From positions 1 through 51,008 of the forward strand of contig CAIVHU010000071.1 in assembly GCA_903905735.1 (NCBI GenBank): DNA of 51,008 nt, read 5' to 3'. Source of the stretch: an uncultured beta proteobacterium (GTDB taxonomy: Bacteria; Pseudomonadota; Gammaproteobacteria; Burkholderiales; Burkholderiaceae_C). The position numbers were made by a program, and so were the translations under genes. Each line of letters starts with the position of its first letter. Positions within the stretch are counted from its first letter, which is position 1. Positions 35,421-43,335 of this stretch are shown piece after piece. The notes under the pieces are model-generated. The model had not been told where the DNA came from. It did no database searches and worked only from the letters and a program-made list of their open reading frames with translations.

Positions 35421-36356
35421 ATGCAAAAAATCTTCATCGACGGCGAGGCCGGCACCACGGGTTTGCAGATTCGCGAGCGACTGCAGCGCATGCCGGGCAT
35501 CGAGCTGGTCAGCATCGCACCCGAGCTGCGCAAGGACGCAGCGGCCAAACGTGCGCTAATGGCCCAGGTTGATCTGGTGGTGCTCTGCCTGCATGACGAA
35601 GCAGCTATTGAATCAGTAGCTGTTATCGCAGATATTGAAAGGGCTAGAGGCCAAAAAAGCATCAAAATCATCGATGCCTCCACGGCGCATCGCACCGCGC
35701 CGGGCTGGGTGTATGGCTTTGCGGAGCTGTGCGCTGGCCAGCGTCAGGCCATCCAGAATGCCCAGCGCGTCGCCAACCCCGGTTGTTATGCCACCGGCGC
35801 GATTGCTTTATTGCGCCCGCTGGTCGATGCAGGGCTGATTCCCGCCGACTTTCCCTTGTGCCTGCCTTCGGTCAGTGGCTACTCAGGCGGCGGGCGCAGC
35901 ATGATCGAAGCCTACGAGCAGGGCAAGGCCCCCGCTTATGAGTTGTACGCGCTGGGCCTCAAGCACAAGCACATCCCGGAAATGATGGCCTATGCGGGAT
36001 TGACACGCCGCCCGCTGTTTGTTCCCTCGGTCGGCAACTTCAAGCAGGGCATGCTGGTTCAGATTCCGCTGCATCTGGACCTGTTGCCCGGCCAGCCGTC
36101 TGTGGCAGACCTGCATCAGGCGCTGGCTGACCACTACGCCGGAAGTGAATGGGTCCAAGTGGTGGAGACAGGCGCTGACAACAAACTTGACGCGGTGGCG
36201 CTGGATGGCAGCGATGCCATGGAATTGCGGGTGTTTGGCAACCTGGATGCCAGCGACAGCTTCCGCCACGCGGTGCTGGTGGCACGGCTGGACAACCTGG
36301 GCAAGGGTGCCAGCGGCGCGGCGGTGCAGAACATGAAGCTGATGTTGGGGCTTTAG
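35421..36356 (+). CDS. argC: N-acetyl-gamma-glutamyl-phosphate reductase (short type)
   Basis: 311 residues, the length of the short ArgC2 form. The N-terminus ([21 protein letters not shown]) is the NADP site, and the catalytic Cys122 lies in [15 protein letters not shown]. It reduces N-acetylglutamyl phosphate in arginine synthesis. Residues about 61-80 ([20 protein letters not shown]) come from a repeat copy and appear to add some ten residues before the conserved [10 protein letters not shown]. No other arg gene is in the window. Confidence 0.95.
   Translation: MQKIFIDGEAGTTGLQIRERLQRMPGIELVSIAPELRKDAAAKRALMAQVDLVVLCLHDEAAIESVAVIADIERARGQKSIKIIDASTAHRTAPGWVYGFAELCAGQRQAIQNAQRVANPGCYATGAIALLRPLVDAGLIPADFPLCLPSVSGYSGGGRSMIEAYEQGKAPAYELYALGLKHKHIPEMMAYAGLTRRPLFVPSVGNFKQGMLVQIPLHLDLLPGQPSVADLHQALADHYAGSEWVQVVETGADNKLDAVALDGSDAMELRVFGNLDASDSFRHAVLVARLDNLGKGASGAAVQNMKLMLGL
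35601..35668 (+). repeat. GGGCTAGAGGCC-type repeat inside argC (copy B)
   Basis: Reads AGCAGCTATTGAATC, AGTAGCTGTTATCGCAGA, AAAGGGCTAGAGGCC and AAAAAAGC. The core is intact. It is sense to argC, in the frame that also reads Val-Ala...Ala...Arg-Ala-Arg in yggS. Confidence 0.88.
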
Positions 36357-36401
36357 GCCATTTCGTTGGGTGCGTCAGGCGGGAAATTTCCTTTTAGAAC
36401 C

Positions 36402-36479
36402 CGCGAGGCAAGGCCTTCGGGCGGCTTCCTCATACTGGGGTACCAGAAATCGTCAGCCGCCCGAAGGCCCTACCTCGCT
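36402..36479. repeat. Long hairpin between convergent argC and recX
   Basis: CGAGGCAAGGCCTTCGGGCG and CGCCCGAAGGCCCTACCTCG (mostly paired) enclose about 28 bases. It may end both converging transcripts. The CCTTCGGGC core recalls the palindromes at 15853-16094 but the arms differ. Confidence 0.6.
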
Positions 36480-36521
36480 AGCGGTATCGGTCTGCCAGGA
36501 TCAAGACACCAACCGTTTCGC

Positions 36522-36971
36522 TCAGTCGTCGTCACCACCAGAGACCACCCGGTGGATGGTGTCGCCAGCAAAACCGCGACTGGCCAGAAAGCGCATTTGT
36601 TTCGCCCGCTGGGTTGCGTCTTCGGCCGGTTGACCAAACTTTTTGCGCCAGACCTCGCGCGCCCGTGCCAGTTCGGTGGACCGCAGGTCGGTCATCGCGT
36701 CGGCAACTGCCTGCGGGTCGAGTCCTTTGCCTTGCAGCTCCTGCTTGATGCGCGCAGCGCCCAGCTTACCCGCGCGTCGGTTCACCACCGACTCCAGCAC
36801 GCGCTGCTCGCTGATAAAGCCTTTGGCTTGCAGGTCATCAAGCGCCAGTGCCAGGCTGCCCGGCTCCTCCTCAAAAGGGGCCAGTTTGCGCTCCAGCTCC
36901 AGCCGCGAGTATTCCCGGCCACTGAGCAGGCGCAGCGCGCGGCCTTTGAGCGAGGGTGTGTCAAATGCCAT
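36522..36971 (-). CDS. recX: RecA regulator RecX
   Basis: 149 residues of three-helix repeats typical of RecX (ALRLLSGREYSRLELERKL, DDLQAKGFISEQRVLESVVNRRAGKLGAARIKQEL, KQMRFLASRGFAGDTIHRVV). RecX binds RecA filaments and limits their extension. It lies 102 bp after recA on the same strand, the usual operon order. The space between them carries a copy of the short repeat that supplies the recA stop codon. Confidence 0.94.
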   Translation of the reverse strand: MAFDTPSLKGRALRLLSGREYSRLELERKLAPFEEEPGSLALALDDLQAKGFISEQRVLESVVNRRAGKLGAARIKQELQGKGLDPQAVADAMTDLRSTELARAREVWRKKFGQPAEDATQRAKQMRFLASRGFAGDTIHRVVSGGDDD

Positions 36972-37039
36972 ACGTCGCGAACCCGGTCACGTCGGCCCAA
37001 GGGGGTTCAACGTACGTTCCAGCGGCTCCGAATACTACA

Positions 37040-37090
37040 CATAGCATAGCTACTTGCGCTTACTCTGTAAAGGCTAGAGGCCTTTTTTGC
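37040..37090 (+). repeat. GGGCTAGAGGCC-type repeat covering the recA stop codon (copy C)
   Basis: Reads CATAGCTACTTGCGC, TGTAAAGGCTAGAGGCC and TTTTTTGC. Antisense to recA; the CTA of CTAGAGG is the recA TAG stop, and the last residues of RecA (KKGL) are encoded by the repeat. Confidence 0.85.
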
Positions 37091-38156
37091 TTGTGACTTT
37101 GGCAGCAGCCTCCGGTGCCTCACCGCCAGCCAGCAGCGGAATACCCAGGGACACACGCACCTTGTTTTCAATCTCGCGCGACAGGTCCGGGTTTTCTTTC
37201 AAAAACTCACGTGCGTTGTCACGCCCCTGGCCGATTTTTTCGCCGTTGTAAGCGTACCAGGCACCCGACTTATCGAGGATGTTGGCGTTGACCCCCATGT
37301 CGATGACTTCGCCTTCGCGGCTGATGCCCTGGCCAAACAGGATGTCGAACTCGGCCGTCTTGAACGGGGGTGCCACCTTGTTTTTGACGACTTTGACCTT
37401 GGTCTCGTTGCCGATGGCTTCGTCTCCCTTCTTGATGGTGCCGGTACGGCGGATGTCCAGGCGCACGCTGGCGTAGAACTTCAGCGCGTTGCCGCCGGTG
37501 GTGGTCTCAGGGCTGCCAAACATCACGCCAATTTTCATGCGGATCTGATTGATGAAGATGACCATGCAGTTGGTTTTCTTGATGTGCGCGGTGAGTTTGC
37601 GCAGCGCCTGGCTCATCAGGCGAGCTTGCAAACCCGGCAGGCTGTCACCCATTTCACCCTCCAACTCGGCCTTCGGCGTCAAAGCCGCTACCGAATCGAC
37701 CACGATCAAGTCCACCGCGCCGGAGCGCACCAGGCTATCGACAATTTCCAGCGCTTGTTCGCCGGTGTCGGGCTGGCTGATCAGCAGGTCTTGCAGGTTC
37801 ACACCGAGGTTTTGGGCGTACTGGATGTCCAACGCGTGTTCGGCATCCACAAACGCGCACTGGCCGCCGGTTTTCTGCATCTCGGCAATCACCTGCAAAG
37901 TCAGCGTGGTTTTGCCGGAAGACTCCGGGCCATAAATTTCAACGACGCGGCCGCGCGGCAAACCGCCGACGCCCAGCGCAATATCCAGCCCCAGCGAACC
38001 GGTGGACACCACCTGGATGTCTTCAATCACCTCGCCCTCGCCCAGACGCATGATGGTGCCCTTGCCAAACTGCTTCTCGATCTGCGCCAGCGCCACTTGC
38101 AGGGCTTTGGCTTTTTCGGCGTTCACTGGGGTGGGGGCTTTAACGGGTGCGTCCAT
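37074..38156 (-). CDS. recA: Recombinase A
   Basis: 360 residues. The RecA core is complete: Walker [11 protein letters not shown] near residue 80, the VDAEHALD segment, Walker [17 protein letters not shown]1/L2 loops ([35 protein letters not shown]) and the usual C-terminal domain. It binds single-stranded DNA, drives strand exchange and triggers LexA cleavage. The start has AGGAG upstream, and a perfect LexA-type box lies at 38211-38226. The final four residues and stop come from a repeat copy, so the natural C-terminus may have been altered. Confidence 0.99.
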   Translation of the reverse strand: MDAPVKAPTPVNAEKAKALQVALAQIEKQFGKGTIMRLGEGEVIEDIQVVSTGSLGLDIALGVGGLPRGRVVEIYGPESSGKTTLTLQVIAEMQKTGGQCAFVDAEHALDIQYAQNLGVNLQDLLISQPDTGEQALEIVDSLVRSGAVDLIVVDSVAALTPKAELEGEMGDSLPGLQARLMSQALRKLTAHIKKTNCMVIFINQIRMKIGVMFGSPETTTGGNALKFYASVRLDIRRTGTIKKGDEAIGNETKVKVVKNKVAPPFKTAEFDILFGQGISREGEVIDMGVNANILDKSGAWYAYNGEKIGQGRDNAREFLKENPDLSREIENKVRVSLGIPLLAGGEAPEAAAKVTSKKGL

Positions 38157-38210
38157 GGCTTTTCTCCTGAAGGTTCAACAAGTCGTCGGTTTTGAAAGGG
38201 TTTGCATCGT

Positions 38211-38226
38211 CTGTCAATAACTACAG
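38211..38226 (-). promoter_or_regulatory. LexA (SOS) box of recA
   Basis: CTGTCAATAACTACAG is an exact CTGT-N8-ACAG palindrome, the LexA operator form known from E. coli and Betaproteobacteria. On the minus strand it overlaps a TTGACA that can serve as the recA -35. It is 55 bp from the recA start and 13 bp from the MITE. Confidence 0.8.
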
Positions 38227-38239
38227 GCTGGATGCTTGA

Positions 38240-38341
38240 GGCTCTGTTCGCGATACGTATGGTTTTTGATTTACACGAGTGCGGATGCATGAGTGAAATC
38301 AATAACTTATAAGCAAAACACGACTTATCGCGAACAGAGCC
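38240..38341. mobile_element. 102-bp MITE with 16-bp perfect inverted ends and 8-bp target duplication
   Basis: The ends GGCTCTGTTCGCGATA (38240-38255) and TATCGCGAACAGAGCC (38326-38341) are perfectly inverted. ATGCTTGA flanks both sides (38232-38239 and 38342-38349), an exact 8-bp target duplication. There is no coding capacity. The 8-bp duplication and GGCTCTGTT end resemble IS6-family (and partly ISL3) elements, whose transposase would have to act in trans. It sits between the recA SOS box and the marR gene. Confidence 0.88.
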
Positions 38342-38419
38342 ATGCTTGAACAGTAGTTTATAAGCAGTATTGAAATTTGAAAAGACTATTTTTCGTCAAT
38401 TTGGTTTACTATTTACGCT

Positions 38420-38893
38420 ATGACCCATTCACCCACGGACAGCGGCTGGCGGCAAGCGCATCTGGGCCACTGGCTGGCGCTGGCGCTACAGCGTTTTGAT
38501 TCCCGCGTGTTGCAACTCATGGCGCGCAACGACCGGGTGCCGCTGGCCTTGTCCAACCTGGCGGCGCGCGGCAGCCTGACCGCCTCACACATCCACATCA
38601 CCCGACACCTGACCCTGGAAGGCTCGCGCCTGACCGAGCTGGCGCAACGTGCCGGTGTCAGCAAACAGGCCATGGGCAAGCTGGTGGACCAGTGCGAAGC
38701 CTGGGCGCTGGTGCAGCGCGAACACGACCCGCAGGATGCCCGCGCGCGCCGCGTCATCTTCACCGCCACGGGTCTCGCCTGGCTGCAAGCCTTTGAAGAA
38801 GCCGTGGCACAAACCGAAGTCGAATTGCGCGCGGCAGTAGGCCCGGAAGTGGCAACGGTGATTGCTATCGGACTGGAAGCTTACGCCGCCTAA
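38420..38893 (+). CDS. MarR-family transcriptional regulator
   Basis: 157 residues with a winged helix-turn-helix: HLTLEGSRLTELAQRAGVSKQAMGKLVDQCEAW (recognition helix around SKQAMGKLV) and the wing with DPQDARARRVIFTATG. It is a probable homodimeric repressor; ligand and targets are unknown. It has its own short promoter region just after the MITE and ends 77 bp before the response regulator gene. Confidence 0.92.
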   Translation: MTHSPTDSGWRQAHLGHWLALALQRFDSRVLQLMARNDRVPLALSNLAARGSLTASHIHITRHLTLEGSRLTELAQRAGVSKQAMGKLVDQCEAWALVQREHDPQDARARRVIFTATGLAWLQAFEEAVAQTEVELRAAVGPEVATVIAIGLEAYAA

Positions 38894-38970
38894 AATGGCC
38901 AAAAAAATACGAGCATCACCCAGGGTCCATCACCGCAACCGGCCACACAGGCCATTTTGAGGAGACATGC

Positions 38971-39645
38971 ATGCGAATTTTGATCGCCGAGGACGACCAG
39001 GTTCTGGCCGATGGATTGCTGCGCACCCTGCGCAGCTCGGGCGCAGCCGTGGACCATGTCGCCAGCGGCACCGAGGCTGATGCAGCACTGATGACCAACA
39101 CCGAGTTTGATCTGCTGATTCTGGACCTGGGTCTGCCCAAGATGCACGGTCTTGAGGTACTTAAAAAGCTGCGTGCCCGGGGCTCGTCGCTGCCAGTGCT
39201 GATCCTCACCGCCGCCGACAGCGTCGAAGAGCGCGTCAAAGGGCTCGACTTCGGTGCCGACGACTACATGGCCAAACCCTTCAGCCTGCAGGAGCTTGAA
39301 GCGCGCGTGCGGGCACTCAGCCGCCGCGGTATGGGCGCGGCCAGCAGCACCATCAAACACGGCCCGCTGATTTATGACCAGGGCGGACGCGTGGCGACCA
39401 TTGACGGGGTGATGGTGGAACTGTCGGCGCGCGAGCTGGGCCTCTTGGAAGTGCTGTTGCAACGCGCTGGCCGGCTGGTCAGCAAGGACCAACTGGTGGA
39501 GCGGCTGTGCGAATGGGGTGAAGAGGTCAGCAACAACGCCATTGAGGTGTATATCCACCGCCTGCGCAAGAAGATTGAAAAAGGCCCGATCCGCATCGCC
39601 ACCGTGCGCGGACTGGGCTATTGCCTCGAAAAAATTCCTGGATAA
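38971..39645 (+). CDS. OmpR-family response regulator (TctD/QseB-like)
   Basis: 224 residues. A receiver domain (MRILIAEDDQVLADGL, phospho-acceptor Asp52 in LLILDLGLPK, Lys in MAKPFSLQEL) is joined to a winged-helix DNA-binding domain (LSARELGLLEVLLQRAGRLVSK, EVYIHRLRKKIEKGPIRIATVRGLGY). It is paired with the kinase that starts 21 bp later. The pair resembles TctD-TctE, which control tricarboxylate uptake, but no tctABC genes are present here, so the signal is open. Confidence 0.94.
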   Translation: MRILIAEDDQVLADGLLRTLRSSGAAVDHVASGTEADAALMTNTEFDLLILDLGLPKMHGLEVLKKLRARGSSLPVLILTAADSVEERVKGLDFGADDYMAKPFSLQELEARVRALSRRGMGAASSTIKHGPLIYDQGGRVATIDGVMVELSARELGLLEVLLQRAGRLVSKDQLVERLCEWGEEVSNNAIEVYIHRLRKKIEKGPIRIATVRGLGYCLEKIPG

Positions 39646-39666
39646 GGCATACCTCTCCACCGCGCC

Positions 39667-41121
39667 GTGAACGTCTTTCAGCGCGAACAGCGCTCGCTGT
39701 TTGGCGAAATCCTGGACTGGATGCTCACGCCGCTGCTGCTCCTGTGGCCGGTGAGCCTGGTGCTGACCTGGCTGGTGGCACAAAACATCGCCGGCAAGCC
39801 GTTTGACCGGGCGCTGGAATACAACGCGCGCGCCATGGCGCAGCTCATCACCGTGCGGGGCAACCGGGTTGAATTCAGCATGCCGCGTCCGGCCCGCGAG
39901 TTGTTGCGCGCCGACGATTCCGACACGGTGTACTACCAGGTGAAGGGCTCACGCCAGGAGCTTTTGAGTGGCGAACGTGAGCTTCCCGCCCCACCCGTTG
40001 AAGAAAAAATCGTCCTCGATGAGGTCCGCATCCGCGACGACGTGATCAAGGGTATGGATGTCAAGGTGGCGTATATCTGGGTCAGCCTGCCCCTCACAGA
40101 CGTGCCGCCCGCGCTGGTGCAGGTCGCTGAAACGATGGAAAAACGCTCGGTGCTGGCCACCGAAATTGTCAAGGGTGTGATGCTGCCGCAGTTCGTCATC
40201 CTGCCGCTGGCTGTGCTGCTGGTCTGGCTGGCACTGGTGCAGGCCATCAAACCCTTAAGCCAACTCGAAGAACGCATTCGCGCGCGCAAACCGGACGATT
40301 TGAGCGCCATTGATGCGCAAGCAGTGCCGTTGGAGGTGTCCCCGCTGGTGGATTCGGTGAACGACCTGCTGCTGCGCCTGACGGACTCGATTGCCACCCA
40401 AAAACGCTTTCTGGCCGATGCCGCCCACCAGCTCAAAACTCCGCTTGCCGGGCTGCGCATGCAGGCTGACCTGGCGCAACGCGAGGGTGCCAGTGCCGAA
40501 GACCTGAAACAATCCCTGCGCCAGATTGGCCGCGCCAGCATCCGCGCCACCCACAGCGTGAACCAGTTGCTGGCGCTAGCGCGGGCTGAGAGCAGCGGCT
40601 CGGCCATGCCGCGTTCGATGTGTGACATGGCCGAGTTGTGCATGTCGGTAGTGCGCGACAGCGTGCCGCGCGCGCTGGAAAAACACATTGACCTCGGCTA
40701 CGAAGGCACCCAGCCGGGCACACCCGGTGTCAACGTAATGGGCAATGCCACTCTGCTCAAGGAAATGATCCGCAACCTGGTCGATAACGCCATCAACTAC
40801 ACGCCGTCCACGCTGGAGTCCCCTGGCATGATCACCGCGCGGGTACTGACCGACCCGTTCGGCCGCACCCTGGTGCTGCAGGTGGAAGACTCGGGCCCGG
40901 GCGTGCCCGAGGCCGAACGCGAGCTGATCTTTCAACCGTTTTATCGCGCGCTGGGTACCGAGGCCGATGGCTCCGGACTGGGCTTGCCGATCGTGCTGGA
41001 AATCGCCCAGCAGCATGGGGCCAAGGTCAGCATGGAAGACACCAAGCCGGGCCAGACACCACCGGGCGCGCGTTTCGTGGTGCGCTTCACCGCCGTGTTA
41101 CCCGACGACGCGCCAGAGTGA
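39667..41121 (+). CDS. Sensor histidine kinase (TctE-like)
   Basis: 484 residues from a GTG start. Two membrane helices (about 20-40 and 175-200) bracket a periplasmic 2CSK_N-type domain, then HAMP, the phospho-acceptor His near residue 254 (FLADAAHQLKTPLAGLRM), and the ATPase domain with N box (MIRNLVDNAINYTP), G1 (VEDSGPGVP) and G2 (GSGLGLPIV). It should phosphorylate the regulator encoded 21 bp upstream. The TctE-like layout is based on the domain order and the two-helix periplasmic loop. Confidence 0.94.
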   Translation: MNVFQREQRSLFGEILDWMLTPLLLLWPVSLVLTWLVAQNIAGKPFDRALEYNARAMAQLITVRGNRVEFSMPRPARELLRADDSDTVYYQVKGSRQELLSGERELPAPPVEEKIVLDEVRIRDDVIKGMDVKVAYIWVSLPLTDVPPALVQVAETMEKRSVLATEIVKGVMLPQFVILPLAVLLVWLALVQAIKPLSQLEERIRARKPDDLSAIDAQAVPLEVSPLVDSVNDLLLRLTDSIATQKRFLADAAHQLKTPLAGLRMQADLAQREGASAEDLKQSLRQIGRASIRATHSVNQLLALARAESSGSAMPRSMCDMAELCMSVVRDSVPRALEKHIDLGYEGTQPGTPGVNVMGNATLLKEMIRNLVDNAINYTPSTLESPGMITARVLTDPFGRTLVLQVEDSGPGVPEAERELIFQPFYRALGTEADGSGLGLPIVLEIAQQHGAKVSMEDTKPGQTPPGARFVVRFTAVLPDDAPE

Positions 41122-41140
41122 GGGTGGCATAGGGCCGCGG

Positions 41141-41938
41141 TTACCTCACAGCGGGCCGGGAGACGGGTGGTTCGGCTGATGCCGGAACTGACGACGCCGT
41201 TGAAACCGGCGGTGCCGTATTTGCGGCAATCGGGCAGGTTTCCAGCGTTTTTCCGGGCAAGGCCGCCTTGATGACATCCAGTGCAGACTGATCAGCGGGG
41301 CGCACGGCAGGCAGGCGCAAACGATAGTGCAGGGTTTCAGGCCTCTCCTGCACCACCTTGGCCGAACGCACGCCGCGCTGCACCACGTCCTGCAAAGCTG
41401 TATTGGCAGCCTCTTCAGTCGAAAAAACGCCCAGCGAAAAACCGGGGGACCTGGCGGTATTGATCAGCGGCGAGAATTTCACTTTCAGCGCCACCAGTTG
41501 CTCGCGCTTTTTGGCCAGGTCATCCGGGTTGTTGTATTTGCCCATATAGACCATCCAGCGTGCGCCCACCCGGGTCTCGTCTAGCGCCCAGACACCTTCT
41601 GAAAAATTGGCCTTGAGCAGCGGGCGCAGCGTTTCAGCCTGCTTTTCATCCATATCTGCCATTTGCCAGCACGTTGCCGCCACCAGTTCGGCCGGGGCCG
41701 CAGTAGGGGTTGGAGGTGTGACGGGGGCCGGGATGGGTGCAGACACCGGTGTCTCAGGTGCCGGGGCACTGCTGGCTGCGCCCAAAACGGTCACCGCCTG
41801 CGGTTGGACCTGTTGTGCCACCCGCTGCGGCTCGCGCTGCTGGGTTGGGCCCCAGCCATAAGCCAGCAGCCAGCCCTGGCCACGGGCGAAAACACCGAGG
41901 TTGAGCACCAGCAAAGCCAAAACAATCAAACGCAACAT
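41141..41938 (-). CDS. SPOR-like membrane-anchored protein
   Basis: About 265 residues from MLRLIVLALLVLNLGVFARG, which is a single N-terminal anchor. A long proline/alanine-rich linker (residues about 35-100, with PAPETPVSAPIPAPVTPPTP) leads to a C-terminal domain of about 150 residues resembling a SPOR repeat (WMVYMGKYNNPDDLAKKREQLVALKVKFSP, GVFSTEEAANTALQDVVQRGVRSAKVVQ). SPOR domains bind denuded peptidoglycan at division sites; this match is reasonable but not tested. It follows birA by 10 bp in the place where coaX often stands in Betaproteobacteria. Confidence 0.75.
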   Translation of the reverse strand: MLRLIVLALLVLNLGVFARGQGWLLAYGWGPTQQREPQRVAQQVQPQAVTVLGAASSAPAPETPVSAPIPAPVTPPTPTAAPAELVAATCWQMADMDEKQAETLRPLLKANFSEGVWALDETRVGARWMVYMGKYNNPDDLAKKREQLVALKVKFSPLINTARSPGFSLGVFSTEEAANTALQDVVQRGVRSAKVVQERPETLHYRLRLPAVRPADQSALDVIKAALPGKTLETCPIAANTAPPVSTASSVPASAEPPVSRPAVR

Positions 41939-41948
41939 GCCTAACCCT

Positions 41949-42773
41949 CTACAACTGGCGGACAGCCCAATCAGGCTGCGGTCGCACACTGACTTCGGCG
42001 CTGGTCACATGCACCAGCCCCAGCGCCGTTTGTACCTGCAAAGCGCCCACGCCGTCCACCCCCTGCGCCACACCCTGGGTGCCGTCGCTCAGGTTCACGG
42101 CCACCTGCATCAGCGCGTCACGGGCATTGAAACGCTCCTGAAACGGTGCAAAACCCTGCTGCGCGAAAGTTTGGACGGTGTCGATCAGCGGTGCTGCGAT
42201 CAACGCCAAAGCGTGCCCGGCGCTGATGCCCGGCAACAACTCGACCAGGCCCGCAGGCTCGGTGGACAGCCCCGGGACCATGGGGCGTTGAATGTTCAGA
42301 CCCACGCCAATCACTACATAGCGACTGCCAGCCCGGTTGGCCGCCCCGGCATTGGCGGTTTCAATCAGGATGCCGGCCAGCTTGCGCCGCTGCCACCACA
42401 GGTCATTGGGCCATTTCAGACGGATGTCGGGGTGCAGGCTTTGCGCCAAGCTCAGCCCCACCGCCAGGGACAGGCCCGACCAGTCTTTGGGGACCAGCGG
42501 CAAACCCAGGGAGAACATCAAGGTGCCCGGACCTGGCACACCGGCAGCGCCCCGGCTGCTGTGCCACGGGCGCGCCATGCGGCCGCGCCCGGCGGTTTGA
42601 TGCTCTGCTATCAATAGCACAGGGTTCAGGCAGCCACTGCGCAAGCGGCGCATCAGCTCGGCGTTGGTGGAATCGATCTCGGGCACCACTTCCACCGTGA
42701 AGCCCGGTAAACGCGGCTCAACAGATTGCCAGATGGCTTCACTGGGCCACGGGGTGATGTCTGGCACGGACAT
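41949..42773 (-). CDS. birA: Biotin--acetyl-CoA-carboxylase ligase
   Basis: 274 residues of the biotin protein ligase catalytic domain and C-terminal cap: EIDSTNAELMRRL, the biotin-AMP loop AEHQTAGRGRMARPWHS, and KWPNDLWWQRRKLAGILIET with the catalytic region. No N-terminal helix-turn-helix is present, so unlike E. coli BirA it should not repress bio genes. It biotinylates the carboxylase carrier protein. It lies 12 bp after the SET gene on the same strand and before the SPOR-like gene. Confidence 0.95.
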   Translation of the reverse strand: MSVPDITPWPSEAIWQSVEPRLPGFTVEVVPEIDSTNAELMRRLRSGCLNPVLLIAEHQTAGRGRMARPWHSSRGAAGVPGPGTLMFSLGLPLVPKDWSGLSLAVGLSLAQSLHPDIRLKWPNDLWWQRRKLAGILIETANAGAANRAGSRYVVIGVGLNIQRPMVPGLSTEPAGLVELLPGISAGHALALIAAPLIDTVQTFAQQGFAPFQERFNARDALMQVAVNLSDGTQGVAQGVDGVGALQVQTALGLVHVTSAEVSVRPQPDWAVRQL

Positions 42774-42785
42774 GGACCGATAAAC

Positions 42786-43262
42786 CTATTTGCGCTTGCG
42801 TTTGGGTGCCAGCAGGGTGCCGCGGCAGCCTTCAACACCACACCAGCAGGGGAACTCGGCCTTGAGCTTGGGCGTGTAGCGCTCATCGAGCACCAGGCCG
42901 TAGTCGTAATGCAGTTCCTCACCGGCAGCAATGTCGCGCCGGGCCACGATAAAGATGCGGCCGTTGCGCTCGTCGGCCTCGCAATTGCCGTCACACGAAT
43001 GGTTGATCCAGCGCGACGCGTTGCCTTTGATGCCGCCGTCAATCACCCGGGTCGCGGTCACGTGAAAATAAAACGTGTGGTTGGGTTGGGCCGGATCGTG
43101 CGGGTGGCGCGCCAAGGCCTCTTCCCAGGTGATGATTTCACCCGTGTATTCAATGATGGTCTCGCCCGCTGCCATGTCCTGCAACGCGTATACGCCCTTG
43201 CCGTGGATGCCCGAGCGGCGAACCTGGATGCGGCGGGAGGTTGCGGGTGGTTTTTTCGACAC
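42786..43262 (-). CDS. SET-domain protein lysine methyltransferase
   Basis: 158 residues from a GTG start. The eukaryote-like SET domain is complete: GIHGKGVYALQDMAAGETIIEYTGE (SAM site), the pseudoknot residues RWINHSCDGNC and ELHYDYG with the catalytic Tyr, and a post-SET-like zinc motif CWCGVEGCRG. SET enzymes methylate protein lysines; bacterial members are best known in Chlamydia and Legionella, where they modify histone-like proteins or host chromatin. It diverges from topB over 73 bp, and the TopB lysine-rich tail is the most obvious local substrate (inference). The lysine/arginine-rich tail KRKRK could bind DNA. Confidence 0.92.
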   Translation of the reverse strand: MSKKPPATSRRIQVRRSGIHGKGVYALQDMAAGETIIEYTGEIITWEEALARHPHDPAQPNHTFYFHVTATRVIDGGIKGNASRWINHSCDGNCEADERNGRIFIVARRDIAAGEELHYDYGLVLDERYTPKLKAEFPCWCGVEGCRGTLLAPKRKRK

Positions 43263-43335
43263 GGTTGAAAAATTTGGTATCGTGAACTCGTATGGGTGCG
43301 CGTGTGCGCCCGCGAAGCACAGGGATTGTATTCAG

